Shown here: positions 23,851-32,219 of the stretch, piece after piece
Layout of the letters: each line of letters opens with the position of its first letter
How positions within the stretch are numbered: the stretch's first letter is position 1
Assembly: GCA_029255105.1 (NCBI GenBank)
Contig: JAQWWH010000022.1
Location: 1 to 40,761, forward strand
Direction: 5' to 3'
DNA length: 40,761 nucleotides
Source: Flavimaricola sp.
Lineage (GTDB): Bacteria; Pseudomonadota; Alphaproteobacteria; Rhodobacterales; Rhodobacteraceae
Position numbers and translations under genes: made by a program
The notes under the pieces: generated by a model
What the model saw: only the letters and a program-made list of their open reading frames with translations
Database searches by the model: none
Told to the model about the DNA's origin: nothing

Positions 23851-24285
23851 ATGACGCAAGTCAAGACGGGCGACACTGTGCGCATTCACTATACCGGAAC
23901 CCTTGAGACCGGTGAAACTTTTGACACCTCCTCCGGTCGCGATCCGCTCGAATTCGTAGTGGGCTCGGGCCAGATCATCCCCGGGCTTGACAAGGCGCTG
24001 CCCGGCATGGCGATCGGCGAAAGCAAGACCGTCGCGGTCCCTTGTGCCGAGGCTTATGGCGAATCCAACCCCGAGGCCCGGCAGGACGTGCCACGCGATT
24101 CCATTCCCGCCGAAATCCCGGTCGATCCTGGCACCCAGTTGCAGATGCAGACCCAAACCGGCCAGGTCATCCCGGTGACGGTGGTCGAAGTGACCGATGA
24201 GGTCGTTATCCTTGACGCTAATCACCCGCTTGCCGGCAAAGACCTGACCTTTCAGATCGAACTGGTCGACGTGATCGCAGCCTGA
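23851..24285 (+). CDS. SlyD-like FKBP peptidyl-prolyl isomerase
   Basis: A 144-residue cytoplasmic prolyl isomerase and chaperone. VRIHYTGTLETGETFDTS is the FKBP start; GSGQIIPGLDKALPGM is the conserved active-site loop, and residues about 68-120 (PCAEAYGE through PVTVVEV) form the insert-in-flap domain that marks SlyD-like members. The His/Cys-rich metal-binding tail of E. coli SlyD is absent, as in many shorter homologues. ATG 23851 has GGAGAAG before it. A candidate terminator follows. It is divergent from the dehalogenase operon, with 175 bases between starts. Confidence 0.9.
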   Translation: MTQVKTGDTVRIHYTGTLETGETFDTSSGRDPLEFVVGSGQIIPGLDKALPGMAIGESKTVAVPCAEAYGESNPEARQDVPRDSIPAEIPVDPGTQLQMQTQTGQVIPVTVVEVTDEVVILDANHPLAGKDLTFQIELVDVIAA

Positions 24286-24290
24286 CCTTC

Positions 24291-24330
24291 GGCCCCGCAT
24301 CTTTGCCTTCGGCTTTGGTGCGGGCCACTT
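24291..24330 (+). terminator. Candidate terminator after the FKBP gene
   Basis: GGCC-C-CGCA (24291-24299) pairs with TGCGGGCC (24319-24326) with one bulged C; the loop contains a smaller GCC-TTC-GGC hairpin. ACTTT follows, a short T-run. Confidence 0.45.
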
Positions 24331-24372
24331 TCCGTGATATGCTCTGCCCGTTAACAAATGGGGGGAGAGATC

Positions 24373-24759
24373 ATGTCTGACACACATGGGTCCGTCTGCT
24401 GGACAGAGTTGATGACCCGCGATATCGCGGGCGCCAAGGCATACTACAGCGAAGTATGCGGCTGGGTTTTCGAGGATGTGCCGATGCCGGACGGCATGTA
24501 CACCCTTGGGATGATGCAAGGCAGACCTGTCGTTGGCATGATGGACATGACTGGCGTTTCAGGCTTTGACGATGTGCCTGCCCATTGGTTTTCCTACTTT
24601 GCCGTCGATGATGTGGACGCCTCGGTTGCCCGGACCCGAGAGATCGGCGGGCAGATCATCAGAGAGCCGTTCGACGTCCCCGGTACCGGTCGGATCGCCA
24701 TCATTCAGGACCCAACCGGGGCAGCTATGGGTCTGATGACCCAGGTCGAAATGACCTGA
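24373..24759 (+). CDS. VOC (glyoxalase/bleomycin-resistance fold) protein
   Basis: A 128-residue single vicinal-oxygen-chelate domain from ATG 24373, preceded by a GGGGAGA ribosome site; the in-frame ATG at 24358 is too close to that site to be used. WTELMTRDIAGAKAYYSEVCGW is the first beta-alpha-beta-beta unit; the second unit ends IQDPTGAAMGLM, the metal-site Glu of most VOC enzymes being replaced there by Gly-Leu. HWFSYFAVDDVDASVAR opens the second unit. The group (often 'VOC, CFP-30/hydroxylase-like') has no assigned substrate. Monocistronic; convergent with fabI. Confidence 0.8.
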   Translation: MSDTHGSVCWTELMTRDIAGAKAYYSEVCGWVFEDVPMPDGMYTLGMMQGRPVVGMMDMTGVSGFDDVPAHWFSYFAVDDVDASVARTREIGGQIIREPFDVPGTGRIAIIQDPTGAAMGLMTQVEMT

Positions 24760-24881
24760 TTGCCGCCTAAAGGGGGTTGGCCTGCCTCAAGCAGGGCAAG
24801 GGATACTGAGGGACGCCCGTCATCGCCCACAAGGCGAGCCGTGTCCTTGAGGACGGCGTGCGGTGGCGGCCCCCGATTGCC

Positions 24882-25670
24882 TTAGATGTTTTCGGACTGC
24901 GGCATCCCAAGGACGTGATAGCCGCCGTCGACCCGGACAATCTCGCCGGTCGTGCAATTGCCAGCTTCAGAGGCAAGATAGACGGCAGTTCCGCCGACGG
25001 CTTCCAGCGTTGCGTTTGACCGCAACGGGGCATTTTCGCCGGTATGCTTGAACGTCTTGCGGGCGCCACCGATAGCGGCCCCGGCAAGTGTCTTCATCGG
25101 GCCGGGTGAAATGGCGTTCACCCGGATACCCTCTGGGCCGAGGTCGTTGGCCAGATAGCGGACCGCGCTTTCAAGAGCGGCCTTGGCCACACCCATGACG
25201 TTGTAGAACGGGGTGACCCGGTTCGATCCCTGGTAGGTCAGGGTCAGGATGGTCCCCCCGTTCGGCATCAGGGGCCGCGCCCGCCGCGCTACATCGATCA
25301 GCGAGTAGCAGGAGATGGTCAGCGAATTGCGAAAGTTATCCCGGGTGGTGTTGATGAAACGGCCCGTCAATTCGGCCTTGTCGGAAAACGCGATGGCATG
25401 GACGACAAAGTCCAACGTGCCCCAACGCTCTTCCAGCACCGCAAAAGCGGCATCCATGGAGGCGTCGTCGTTGACGTCCACATCGACCATGATGTCCGAC
25501 CCGACAGAGGTTGCCAAAGGCTCCAACCGCTTGCCAAAGGCTTCGCCCTGGTAGGTGAAGGCCAGTTCGGCCCCGGCCTCATGCATCGCCTTGGCGATTC
25601 CCCAGGCGATGGAATTGGCGTTTGCGACGCCCATGATGAGCCCGCGCTTACCCTGCATTGAAAGTGTCAT
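24882..25670 (-). CDS. fabI: Enoyl-ACP reductase (NADH)
   Basis: A 262-residue short-chain dehydrogenase-like enzyme that reduces trans-2-enoyl-ACP in the last step of each fatty acid elongation cycle. GLIMGVANANSIAWGIAKAM is the FabI-type cofactor motif. The catalytic residues fall at the same numbers as in E. coli: Tyr146, Tyr156 and Lys163 (TLTYQGSN, then YNVMGVAKA). ISPGPMKTLAG follows as expected. It is the third gene of a fabA-fabB-fabI operon, 17 bases after fabB. The operon reads divergently from irr. Confidence 0.95.
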   Translation of the reverse strand: MTLSMQGKRGLIMGVANANSIAWGIAKAMHEAGAELAFTYQGEAFGKRLEPLATSVGSDIMVDVDVNDDASMDAAFAVLEERWGTLDFVVHAIAFSDKAELTGRFINTTRDNFRNSLTISCYSLIDVARRARPLMPNGGTILTLTYQGSNRVTPFYNVMGVAKAALESAVRYLANDLGPEGIRVNAISPGPMKTLAGAAIGGARKTFKHTGENAPLRSNATLEAVGGTAVYLASEAGNCTTGEIVRVDGGYHVLGMPQSENI

Positions 25671-25687
25671 GGTCCTGCTCCCCGGCC

Positions 25688-26917
25688 CTATTGCACAAAG
25701 CGGGACAGCAGCATTGAGCCGTTGGTGCCGCCGAATCCGAAGCTGTTGGTCATGATGGTGTCATGGCCCGCAGTCTCGACCAGGCTGGTCGCGACTTCTG
25801 CAGGGGCCAGGGCCTCATCCAATGTTTCGACGTTGATGGACGGAGCGATGAAGTCATCGCGCAGCATCAGAAGGCAATAGACGGCCTCTTGCGCACCGGT
25901 GGCGCCCTGGCTGTGGCCTGTCATCGACTTGGTTGAAGAGATCGGCGGGGTCTTGCCTTCGCCGAACACCCGGCGGACGGCCTGAACCTCGCCCACATCC
26001 CCGACCGGGGTCGAGGTGCCATGGGCGTTGATGTAGGTAACCTTGCGGCCTTCCGGCAGGGTGGCCAGGGCCAGGTTCATCGCCCGTTCGCCGCCCTCAC
26101 CCGAGGGGGCGACCATATCGTGGCCGTCAGAGGTTGCAGCAAAGCCCGTCACCTCTGCATAGATGGTGGCCCCCCGTGCCAGCGCCCGGTCAAGGGTTTC
26201 CAGCACGACCATACCGCCGCCGCCGGCAATGACGAAACCGTCCCGGCCTGCGTCAAACGCGCGGGAGGCCTTTTCCGGCGTGTCATTGTACTTGGACGAC
26301 ATCGCGCCCATCGCGTCGAAGAGGCAGGACAATGTCCAGTCGAGCTCTTCTCCGCCGCCCGCAAACATCACGTCCTGTTTGCCCATCATGATCTGTTCTG
26401 CCGCGGCCCCGATACAATGTAACGAGGTAGAGCAGGCTGAGGTGATCGAATAGCTCATCCCCTTGATCTGGAAGGCAGTCGAGAGGTTGGCCGCCACCGT
26501 CGAACACATGCCTTTCGGTACGGCAAGGGGGCCGATCTTCTTGGGGCTGCCGGTGCGCAGAACGGTCTGGTGGGCGGTAAAGAGGGCAGAGGTCGAAGGG
26601 CCGCCTGATCCGGCGATGATGCCCGTTCGGGGGTTGCTGACCTCTTCCGGGGTCAGGCCGCTGTCGGCAATCGCCTGTTCCATCGCCAGATAGGCGTAGG
26701 CTGCGCCCGGACCCATGAACCGCATCCGCCGCTTGTCGATAAGTTCGGCTGGATTGATCTTGAGGGTTCCGGCGATCTGGCTGCGAAATCCGTATTCAAC
26801 CATTTCCTCGGAACGTTCCACACCTGAACGGCCGGCCTTCAAAGCCTCGGCCACTTCGTTGGCAGAGTTTCCGATGGGGGATATGATCCCCATTCCGGTG
26901 ACGACGACGCGGCGCAT
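25688..26917 (-). CDS. fabB: Beta-ketoacyl-ACP synthase I
   Basis: A 409-residue condensing enzyme of type II fatty acid synthesis, needed to elongate the cis-3-decenoyl-ACP made by FabA and so for unsaturated fatty acids. The Cys-His-His triad is visible: Cys162 in [10 protein letters not shown], His299 in [12 protein letters not shown], His335 in [10 protein letters not shown], with Lys330. SFGFGGTN near the C-terminus is the gating loop. ATG 26917 ([10 protein letters not shown]) is the start; an extension of the same frame to 27214 overlaps fabA and is discarded. It lies 38 bases after fabA. Confidence 0.95.
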   Translation of the reverse strand: MRRVVVTGMGIISPIGNSANEVAEALKAGRSGVERSEEMVEYGFRSQIAGTLKINPAELIDKRRMRFMGPGAAYAYLAMEQAIADSGLTPEEVSNPRTGIIAGSGGPSTSALFTAHQTVLRTGSPKKIGPLAVPKGMCSTVAANLSTAFQIKGMSYSITSACSTSLHCIGAAAEQIMMGKQDVMFAGGGEELDWTLSCLFDAMGAMSSKYNDTPEKASRAFDAGRDGFVIAGGGGMVVLETLDRALARGATIYAEVTGFAATSDGHDMVAPSGEGGERAMNLALATLPEGRKVTYINAHGTSTPVGDVGEVQAVRRVFGEGKTPPISSTKSMTGHSQGATGAQEAVYCLLMLRDDFIAPSINVETLDEALAPAEVATSLVETAGHDTIMTNSFGFGGTNGSMLLSRFVQ

Positions 26918-26955
26918 TAGCGGTCCTTTCGCAGTTAGATCGGTCGTATTGGGGA

Positions 26956-27474
26956 CTAGGCTGAAGCCTCTGCAACGGCCAGTCCGACTTTCATGTCCTT
27001 GACCTGATAGATCACTTCGCCATCTGCCTCGACCCTGCCATCCGCCACGCCCATCTTGAGGCGGCGGTCGATGACGCGGGTGAAGTCGACGTAATATGTG
27101 ATCATTGTGCGGGTCGGTGTGACCATGCCTGTCAGCTTGACCTCTCCGACGCCCAGCGCAAATCCCTGGCCCTGCCAGCCGCGCCAGCCAAGGTTGAAGC
27201 CCGTGAGTTGCCACAGGCCGTCAAGGCCAAGGCAGCCGGGCATGACCGGATTGCCGGGAAAGTGACAGGCAAAGAACCAAAGGTCGGGTGTAATGTCGAA
27301 CTCTGCTACGACATGGCCCTTGCCATGCGCGCCGCCGTCCGCGCTGATGTCTGTGATGCGGTCCATCATCAACATCGGGGGCTCGGGCAGCTGGGCATTG
27401 CCGGGTCCGAACAATTCGCCTCTTGCGCATTTCAGGAGGTCTGGCTTGTCGAACTGGCGAGGAAATGATGCCAT
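26956..27474 (-). CDS. fabA: 3-hydroxydecanoyl-ACP dehydratase/isomerase
   Basis: A 172-residue hot-dog-fold enzyme that dehydrates 3-hydroxydecanoyl-ACP and isomerises the product to the cis-3 form, starting unsaturated fatty acid synthesis. The active site is in [19 protein letters not shown], with catalytic His71 and Asp85 as in E. coli FabA, and length matches the family. First gene of the fabA-fabB-fabI operon; its promoter must lie in the 159 bases shared with divergent irr. Confidence 0.95.
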   Translation of the reverse strand: MASFPRQFDKPDLLKCARGELFGPGNAQLPEPPMLMMDRITDISADGGAHGKGHVVAEFDITPDLWFFACHFPGNPVMPGCLGLDGLWQLTGFNLGWRGWQGQGFALGVGEVKLTGMVTPTRTMITYYVDFTRVIDRRLKMGVADGRVEADGEVIYQVKDMKVGLAVAEASA

Positions 27475-27633
27475 GAGCTGTGTATTCCGGTTGCTGGTTG
27501 CTGTCCTTTAGCCCTGTATCATTGCCGGTTGAAGGGGCGCAAGTCCGGCGGTCCGGACACGATCTGGGCCACAACCAGCAAGTTTGCTCCGTTTGCGATT
27601 GAAATTGGGGGCTTTTGGTCCATATTTGTCGTC
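27475..27633. promoter_or_regulatory. Shared promoter region of fabA (left) and irr (right)
   Basis: 159 bases between divergent starts. No clear Irr-box (TTTAGAA-type inverted repeat) was seen; TTTGCGATTGAAATTG (about 27588-27603) is the only weakly symmetrical A+T-rich stretch. Promoter elements cannot be fixed by eye. Confidence 0.3.
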
Positions 27634-28071
27634 ATGGTAGCAGAGATCACAGTCAAGGACGCACAGAGCGCAGAGAGGGGTAGCCTTTGGCTGTCCGGAG
27701 CGGGTCTGCGTCCAACCCGGCAGCGGTTGGCCTTGGCGGCTTTGCTCGTCGGAGATGGGCAGGACCGGCATGTCACCGCTGAGAGCCTTTTCGATGCCGC
27801 GTCCGGCTGTGGGGAACGCGTATCTCTTGCGACCGTCTACAACACCCTTCGGGCCTTTTGTGATGCTGGCCTTTTGCGCGAGATCACCGTTGATGGATCG
27901 AAGAGCTATTTCGATACCAACATGTCGGATCACCCGCATTTCTATTGGGAAGACAGCGCCACCTTGACCGATGCCCCTGTGTCCGAGCTTGAGATCCGCA
28001 GGTTGCCAAAGGTTCCGGAAGGGGCCGAAATGACGTCAGTCGACGTGATTATCAGGCTGCGCCGTATCTGA
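27634..28071 (+). CDS. irr: Fur-family iron response regulator Irr
   Basis: A 145-residue Fur-superfamily repressor/activator that in alphaproteobacteria senses heme status and adjusts iron genes. GLRPTRQRLALAALL is the winged-helix start, VSLATVYNTLRAFCDAGLLRE the recognition helix region, and SDHPHFYWED the conserved metal/heme segment found in Irr instead of the HHDH of Fur. ATG 27634 is chosen as it gives the usual N-terminus; the frame is open upstream to 27529 without a ribosome site. The N-terminal Cys-Pro heme motif of Bradyrhizobium Irr is absent. A REP-like palindrome begins 13 bases after its stop and could end transcription. Confidence 0.85.
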   Translation: MVAEITVKDAQSAERGSLWLSGAGLRPTRQRLALAALLVGDGQDRHVTAESLFDAASGCGERVSLATVYNTLRAFCDAGLLREITVDGSKSYFDTNMSDHPHFYWEDSATLTDAPVSELEIRRLPKVPEGAEMTSVDVIIRLRRI

Positions 28072-28083
28072 CGGGCGTGTCTG

Positions 28084-28109
28084 GTAAGGTGGGTCAAGAC
28101 CCACCTTAC
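28084..28109. repeat. REP-like palindrome, copy 1 (upstream flank of RAYT gene)
   Basis: GTAAGGTGGGTC, two-base centre AA, GACCCACCTTAC: a perfect 12-bp inverted repeat. The same unit occurs at 28735, 37908 and 38454 with different centre bases. Copy 1 lies between irr and the RAYT gene, 102 bases before the RAYT start. Confidence 0.92.
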
Positions 28110-28180
28110 GAGTGACATTCCCCCTCCATCCCGACAATCCAACCATTGCCAAGGGTTTTTGACCCTCGATCCTTAACCCT

Positions 28181-28210
28181 GCGTTTACCTTGCGGCGTCA
28201 CGTTAAACGC
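28181..28210 (+). promoter_or_regulatory. Inverted repeat abutting the RAYT start codon
   Basis: GCGTTTA (28181-28187) and TAAACGC (28204-28210) are perfect complements separated by 16 bases, and the second arm touches ATG 28211. In mRNA this hairpin would cover the translation start and no Shine-Dalgarno is seen, so it could hold down transposase synthesis. Confidence 0.35.
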
Positions 28211-28738
28211 ATGTCACGATATGTCCGCAGACGCGTCCCCGGAGGGACCTATTTCTTCACTGTCCGGCTTCAGGACCGGGGCAGTCGGCTTTTGACAGAC
28301 CGGATTGTCCTGCTGCGCGATTGCGTGCGCCTCTGTCGAAATCGCTTTGACTTTACCATCGAAGCGGCGATCGTTCTGCCGGACCACCTCCACATGATCT
28401 GGACACTTCCGGCCGAGGACGACGACTACTCAGCCCGGTGGCGTATGATCAAAGCCACCTTTTCCCGCCATGTCGAACGGCCTGCAACTATTTGTCCGAG
28501 CAAGCTAGCGCGGGGTGAAAAGGGAATATGGCAACGTCGGTTCTGGGAGCATCTGGTGCGGGATCAGGCCGACTTTGACTTGTACCGGGCTTATGCGTTG
28601 ACAGCTCCGGTGCGCGCGGGACTCGTGCCCAAGCCACAGGACTGGCCGTACAGTTCGATCCATCGCGACCTTGCTCGCACCGGGCCTTTGGCGCTGCAGC
28701 TGGGCGACAAGGGTGTTGGCGCTATGCGAGTTGCGTAA
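28211..28738 (+). CDS. REP-associated tyrosine transposase (RAYT, Y1/HUH family)
   Basis: A 175-residue protein related to IS200/IS605 transposases; RAYTs nick and join single-stranded REP hairpins. The HUH metal motif is LPDHLHMIWTLP (His59, His61), preceded by PGGTYFFTVRLQDR (first beta strand of the family). KGIWQRRFWEHLVRDQADFD and PVRAGLVPKPQDWPYSS follow in family order; the catalytic Tyr is probably Tyr125 or Tyr128 (DLYRAYALTAPV), where relatives have 'DYIHYNP'. ATG 28211 is preferred to TTG 28190. The TAA stop (28736-28738) lies inside palindrome copy 2, and copy 1 flanks the 5' side, forming a complete REP-RAYT-REP unit. No IS-type terminal repeats are present. Confidence 0.9.
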   Translation: MSRYVRRRVPGGTYFFTVRLQDRGSRLLTDRIVLLRDCVRLCRNRFDFTIEAAIVLPDHLHMIWTLPAEDDDYSARWRMIKATFSRHVERPATICPSKLARGEKGIWQRRFWEHLVRDQADFDLYRAYALTAPVRAGLVPKPQDWPYSSIHRDLARTGPLALQLGDKGVGAMRVA

Positions 28739-28760
28739 GGTGGGTCCGGACCCACCTTAC
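28735..28760. repeat. REP-like palindrome, copy 2 (contains the RAYT stop codon)
   Basis: GTAAGGTGGGTC, centre CG, GACCCACCTTAC: perfect 12-bp arms. Bases 2-4 of the palindrome are the TAA stop of the RAYT gene. Confidence 0.92.
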
Positions 28761-28776
28761 CGGCCCACCGAAAGCT

Positions 28777-29646
28777 TCAGAACCACTGCCCTGGTTCCAT
28801 CAGTCCGAGGTCCAGCAATTGCTGCGAATGCCAGTCGAATGGCGCTGAATTGTGCCAGCGGAAGGTTTCGATATCAAATGTCGAGCCGGGGTTACGCTTC
28901 AGCGCCTTTGCGGTGCGAAACGAACAGATCGAGGCTGTCAGGTTGTTATGCCATGGGCAGGAGTATGTATTGTATTCCGGATCATTGAATGTGTGGTCCA
29001 TCCTCAGTTGCAGCCCAGGCTTGACCCGAAAGAACCCGACCCGGTCGATCCGTCTGCGCGGCATCGGGATGTGTTCCTCGAACCGCCAGCGCAGTCCGCC
29101 AAAGAAATCCAGCTGCCGTTCCTTTGGATGGCGGGTGTCGGGGTCCTCGCGCGCCAGGGCATAGTAGCCTGACTTGTCCAGATGCGCATCGTCCAGAGAA
29201 ACCGCTGTCGGATTTGCCAAAAGGTCTCCGGCATAAAGGTCGATCACATAGGTGAGGACACTGTCGCGCCGCTCTTCGGCGCAGAAGACCGCCATTTCGC
29301 CAACGGTTCGATGTTCGCAGAACGGAAAAAACAGATACTCTGCGTTGAAGCAATAGTAGAGCCATATAGGTTTGCTTGCCTTGATCACGGCGTTGACCAC
29401 AGTCAGCATCGCGCCTTCGACCTGCATATCCTGATCGACCCGGACAACCCGATCACCCAGCCCTTTGGCCAACGCCATGTCCCGCGCCGCAAAGACGATG
29501 AGCGACTTGAACCCAAGGTCGAGGTGATGCCGGATCGTCGTGTTCACCTCAATGTCGTCTTCGGCTAGGATAAGCCCGACCGGCCCAACGGCCAGAATGT
29601 TGGCGCCCGTTGCCAGAAACGCGTCCAGTGACGGGAAATGCTTCAC
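28777..29646 (-). CDS. Glycosyltransferase family 2-like protein
   Basis: A 289-residue protein beginning at GTG 29646. VGLILAEDDIEVNTTIRHHLDLGFKSLIVF is the start of the short 'glycosyl transferase family 2' group (Glyco_tranf_2_4-like) in which the donor-binding strand is followed by a D-Q-D stretch (VVRVDQDMQVEGAM). The last part holds many aromatic and His residues (FNDPEYNTYSCPWHNNLT; FRWHNSAPFDWHS). No membrane span or signal peptide; cytoplasmic. No accompanying polysaccharide genes lie nearby: it sits between a REP palindrome and miaB. Function cannot be assigned beyond a probable sugar transfer; related proteins occur alone in many alphaproteobacteria. Confidence 0.6.
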   Translation of the reverse strand: MKHFPSLDAFLATGANILAVGPVGLILAEDDIEVNTTIRHHLDLGFKSLIVFAARDMALAKGLGDRVVRVDQDMQVEGAMLTVVNAVIKASKPIWLYYCFNAEYLFFPFCEHRTVGEMAVFCAEERRDSVLTYVIDLYAGDLLANPTAVSLDDAHLDKSGYYALAREDPDTRHPKERQLDFFGGLRWRFEEHIPMPRRRIDRVGFFRVKPGLQLRMDHTFNDPEYNTYSCPWHNNLTASICSFRTAKALKRNPGSTFDIETFRWHNSAPFDWHSQQLLDLGLMEPGQWF

Positions 29647-29802
29647 GTTCTTCAGACTCTCATTTGATTGACCGGCATTCTTGTGAAGAATCGGCTAATT
29701 CCTCATGCATTGCAAGTCAGCGGCATGGGCGTTAGCACCATTCGACAAATGTCTTCCCCACCCACCCCTGCATCAGACGCTTGCACGCGAGGACCACTGC
29801 CG

Positions 29803-31128
29803 ATGACAACCGCGCCAAAAAAGCTCTATATCAAAACCTACGGCTGTCAGATGAATGTCTATGACAGCGAGCGTATGGCTGAAGCGCTGGGCAGTCAGGG
29901 CTATGTGTCGACGGATACTGCCGAAGACGCGGATATGGTCCTTCTCAATACCTGTCACATTCGGGAAAAGGCCGCGGAAAAGCTTTACTCCGATCTTGGT
30001 CGCCTCAAGCCTTTGAAGGCTGCCCGCCCCAACCTCAAGATTGGGGTGGCTGGCTGTGTCGCGCAGGCCGAAGGCGAAGAGATCGTCCGCCGTATGCCCC
30101 TTGTCGACCTTGTTGTCGGCCCGCAAAACTACCACCGCTTGCCCGAGATGGAGGCTGCTGCCCATGGCGGCGCCCGCGTTGTGGACACCGATTTCCCGGT
30201 CGAGGACAAGTTTGACCACCTTGCCGCCCGCCCCAAGGCCCGGCGCGGGCCGACGGCTTTCCTTACTGTCCAGGAAGGCTGTGACAAGTTCTGCGCCTTT
30301 TGTGTCGTTCCCTATACCCGCGGTGCTGAAGTCAGCCGCCCTGCCGATCGCCTGCTGGCGGAGGCGCAGGGCCTGGTCGAGGCCGGCGTGCGGGAAATCA
30401 CCTTGCTTGGACAGAACGTCAATGCCTGGCACGGAGAGATCGCCGGACCTCTCACCGGACTGGCCGGCCTGATTGGGCAGCTGGCCCAGATCGACGGTCT
30501 GGACCGCATCCGTTATACCACGAGCCATCCCAATGACATGGACGACGCCCTGATCGAGGCCCACGGGTCGCAGGCAAAACTGATGCCCTACCTGCATCTT
30601 CCGGTCCAATCCGGGTCCGACCGGATCCTAAAGGCGATGAACCGCAAGCACACCGCAGAGGCCTACCTGCGCCTGATCGAGCGGATTCGTGCAGCCCGGC
30701 CCGACATCCTGTTGACCTCGGATTTCATTGTCGGTTTTCCGGGTGAAACGGATGCCGATTTCGCCGAAACCTTGGCCCTCGTCGCGGCGGTGGGCTATGG
30801 AGCTGCCTATTCCTTCAAGTATTCGGCCCGCCCCGGAACCCCGGCGGCTGAACGGGCCGAGGTACCGGTCGATGTTATGGATGATCGCCTGCAACAGCTT
30901 CAGGCTTTGCTGACCCGCCAGCAGAAGGCGGCACAGGAGGCGATGGTCGGCCGGACGACCACCGTTCTGTTTGAAAAGCCTGGTCGGCTGGACCGGCAAT
31001 GGGGGGGCAAGTCGGAACATCTCCATGCCGTCCATGTCCCGTCCGCAAATGACTTGCGTGGTCAGATCCTGCCGGTGCGGATCACAGAGGCTGGACCGAA
31101 TTCTCTTGCCGGGGAACTTTGCCTTTAG
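29803..31128 (+). CDS. miaB: tRNA-2-methylthio-N6-(dimethylallyl)adenosine synthase
   Basis: A 441-residue radical-SAM methylthiotransferase that adds a methylthio group to i6A37 of tRNAs reading U-starting codons. The N-terminal MTTase domain holds Cys15, Cys51 and Cys85 (auxiliary 4Fe-4S cluster); the radical SAM cluster is Cys160-x3-Cys164-x2-Cys167 (GCDKFCAFC); [11 protein letters not shown] and [11 protein letters not shown] are typical MiaB motifs; the TRAM RNA-binding domain covers about 375-437. GAGGA lies before ATG 29803, and the longer frame from TTG 29668 is rejected. Monocistronic appearance: 199 bases before the next gene. Confidence 0.95.
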   Translation: MTTAPKKLYIKTYGCQMNVYDSERMAEALGSQGYVSTDTAEDADMVLLNTCHIREKAAEKLYSDLGRLKPLKAARPNLKIGVAGCVAQAEGEEIVRRMPLVDLVVGPQNYHRLPEMEAAAHGGARVVDTDFPVEDKFDHLAARPKARRGPTAFLTVQEGCDKFCAFCVVPYTRGAEVSRPADRLLAEAQGLVEAGVREITLLGQNVNAWHGEIAGPLTGLAGLIGQLAQIDGLDRIRYTTSHPNDMDDALIEAHGSQAKLMPYLHLPVQSGSDRILKAMNRKHTAEAYLRLIERIRAARPDILLTSDFIVGFPGETDADFAETLALVAAVGYGAAYSFKYSARPGTPAAERAEVPVDVMDDRLQQLQALLTRQQKAAQEAMVGRTTTVLFEKPGRLDRQWGGKSEHLHAVHVPSANDLRGQILPVRITEAGPNSLAGELCL

Positions 31129-31327
31129 GCAACTCAGGTCCAGCTACCTGTAAGACCAGGGTGGCACCATGCTCCAATATTTGGGGGAATCCGCTACATT
31201 TTGTGGTTTTTTTGATATTCGCCCATTTCTTTGCTTGCCTCCGAGTCGGCCGATAGGCAGAATCATCAGGTAATGGCGCGATCGGTCCGTCATTTTGTGT
31301 GTTTTGTAGGTGCTGGAGGTTTGAGCC

Positions 31328-31882
31328 GTGTGGAGAATCCCATCGATATTTTCGAGAAATGTGGTGGCGGGGGTTGCTCTGGCCATTCTTGCTACAGTGG
31401 TTTGGCAAACGCCTGCACAGGCGCAAGAAACATATCAGCCGGGCATCTGGATTGATCCGGATGGTTGCGAACATTGGGTTATGGATGACGGGGTAGAGGG
31501 CTATATGTCCCCCCGCCGCACCCGCGACGGCCGCCCCGTCTGCCGGCGGAGCGAGATTTGTGGTATCTTGCCGACGGACTGGATCTTTGCGACCAACAGC
31601 GTGGTCATAGCCCCAGCTAGTCGGGACGAAATTGCCCGGTTCTTCGACGATGCGAATGCCTTTGGGTTTCTGGTCTACGGCCATACCGATAGCCGCGCCT
31701 CTGATGAATACAACATGAGCCTGTCCCAGCGCCGGGCGGATGCGATTGCGTCGATCGGCTACGAGGTCGGTGCCCGCATCGTCGATGCAAGAGGTCTGGG
31801 TGAGCGGATGCCGCGCGCCTCTAACGCGACAGCCGCCGGGCAGGAACAGAACCGGCGCGTCGAAGTTTATTGTTTGCGGTGA
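31328..31882 (+). CDS. OmpA-domain envelope protein with a GIWIDPDGC repeat domain
   Basis: A 184-residue exported protein. GTG 31328 follows a good GGAGG at 31315-31319. Residues 1-32 are a signal peptide (basic start, VVAGVALAILATVVW, then AQAQ cleavage). Residues about 38-72 hold a compact domain GIWIDPDGCEHWVMDDGVEG then DGRPVC, repeated almost unchanged in the next gene. Residues about 90-184 are a peptidoglycan-binding OmpA-C domain: FLVYGHTDSRASDEYNMSLS and RRADAIAS, then GLGERMPRASN and QNRRVEVYCL, with the Asp and Arg that bind diaminopimelate. Probably a periplasmic protein tethering something to the wall. It ends 11 bases before the lipoprotein gene and shares its operon. Confidence 0.85.
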   Translation: MWRIPSIFSRNVVAGVALAILATVVWQTPAQAQETYQPGIWIDPDGCEHWVMDDGVEGYMSPRRTRDGRPVCRRSEICGILPTDWIFATNSVVIAPASRDEIARFFDDANAFGFLVYGHTDSRASDEYNMSLSQRRADAIASIGYEVGARIVDARGLGERMPRASNATAAGQEQNRRVEVYCLR

Positions 31883-31893
31883 GGGTAATGAGC

Positions 31894-32190
31894 ATGAATT
31901 ATGTAAAAGGTGCCGTATTTCTGGCCTTTGCCGGATGTGTTGCGGGCTGCGAGGCAGGGCCTGACAAGTCTGTGGACCGGGGGATCAATGCCCATCCGCT
32001 TAGTGACATGGTCGCCGGCATCTGGATTGACCCCGATGGCTGCGATCACTGGATCATCGATGATGGGGTTGAAGGCTACCTGTCCGAAAGGCTTGCCCCT
32101 GATGGACGCCCTGTCTGTTCGGGTGTTGGGGAACCAACCCAAGTGATCGGGCCTTTTCAGGACGGATCGCCCTTTCCTGACGTGATCTGA
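31894..32190 (+). CDS. Small lipoprotein with the same GIWIDPDGC domain
   Basis: A 98-residue protein from ATG 31894, which has GAGGG at correct distance; ATG 31888 is too close to it. MNYVKGAVFLAFAG is a lipoprotein signal with lipobox VAGC (Cys19; Cys15 is a second candidate). After a short linker comes GIWIDPDGCDHWIIDDGVEG then SERLAPDGRPVC, which matches the OmpA-domain neighbour in about 26 of 35 positions, including both Cys. The Cys pair probably forms a disulfide in the periplasm. The domain is not one I can name. A strong terminator follows at 32220. The two genes look like a duplication of one domain with different anchors: one to peptidoglycan, one to a membrane. Confidence 0.72.
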   Translation: MNYVKGAVFLAFAGCVAGCEAGPDKSVDRGINAHPLSDMVAGIWIDPDGCDHWIIDDGVEGYLSERLAPDGRPVCSGVGEPTQVIGPFQDGSPFPDVI

Positions 32191-32219
32191 CCCTTGCGTC
32201 AAAGCCCAGCAAATGGACG

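Noticed and set aside
23676..23885. N-terminal extension of the haloacid dehalogenase frame
   Set aside because: It overlaps the FKBP gene on the other strand and precedes the true HAD motif I start at 23675.
24760..24881. GCCTGC/GCAGGGC hairpin between VOC and fabI genes as a two-way terminator
   Set aside because: Imperfect stem and no T-run on either strand.
26918..27214. N-terminal extension of fabB
   Set aside because: It overlaps fabA and would add a non-homologous segment; [10 protein letters not shown] at 26917 is the natural start.
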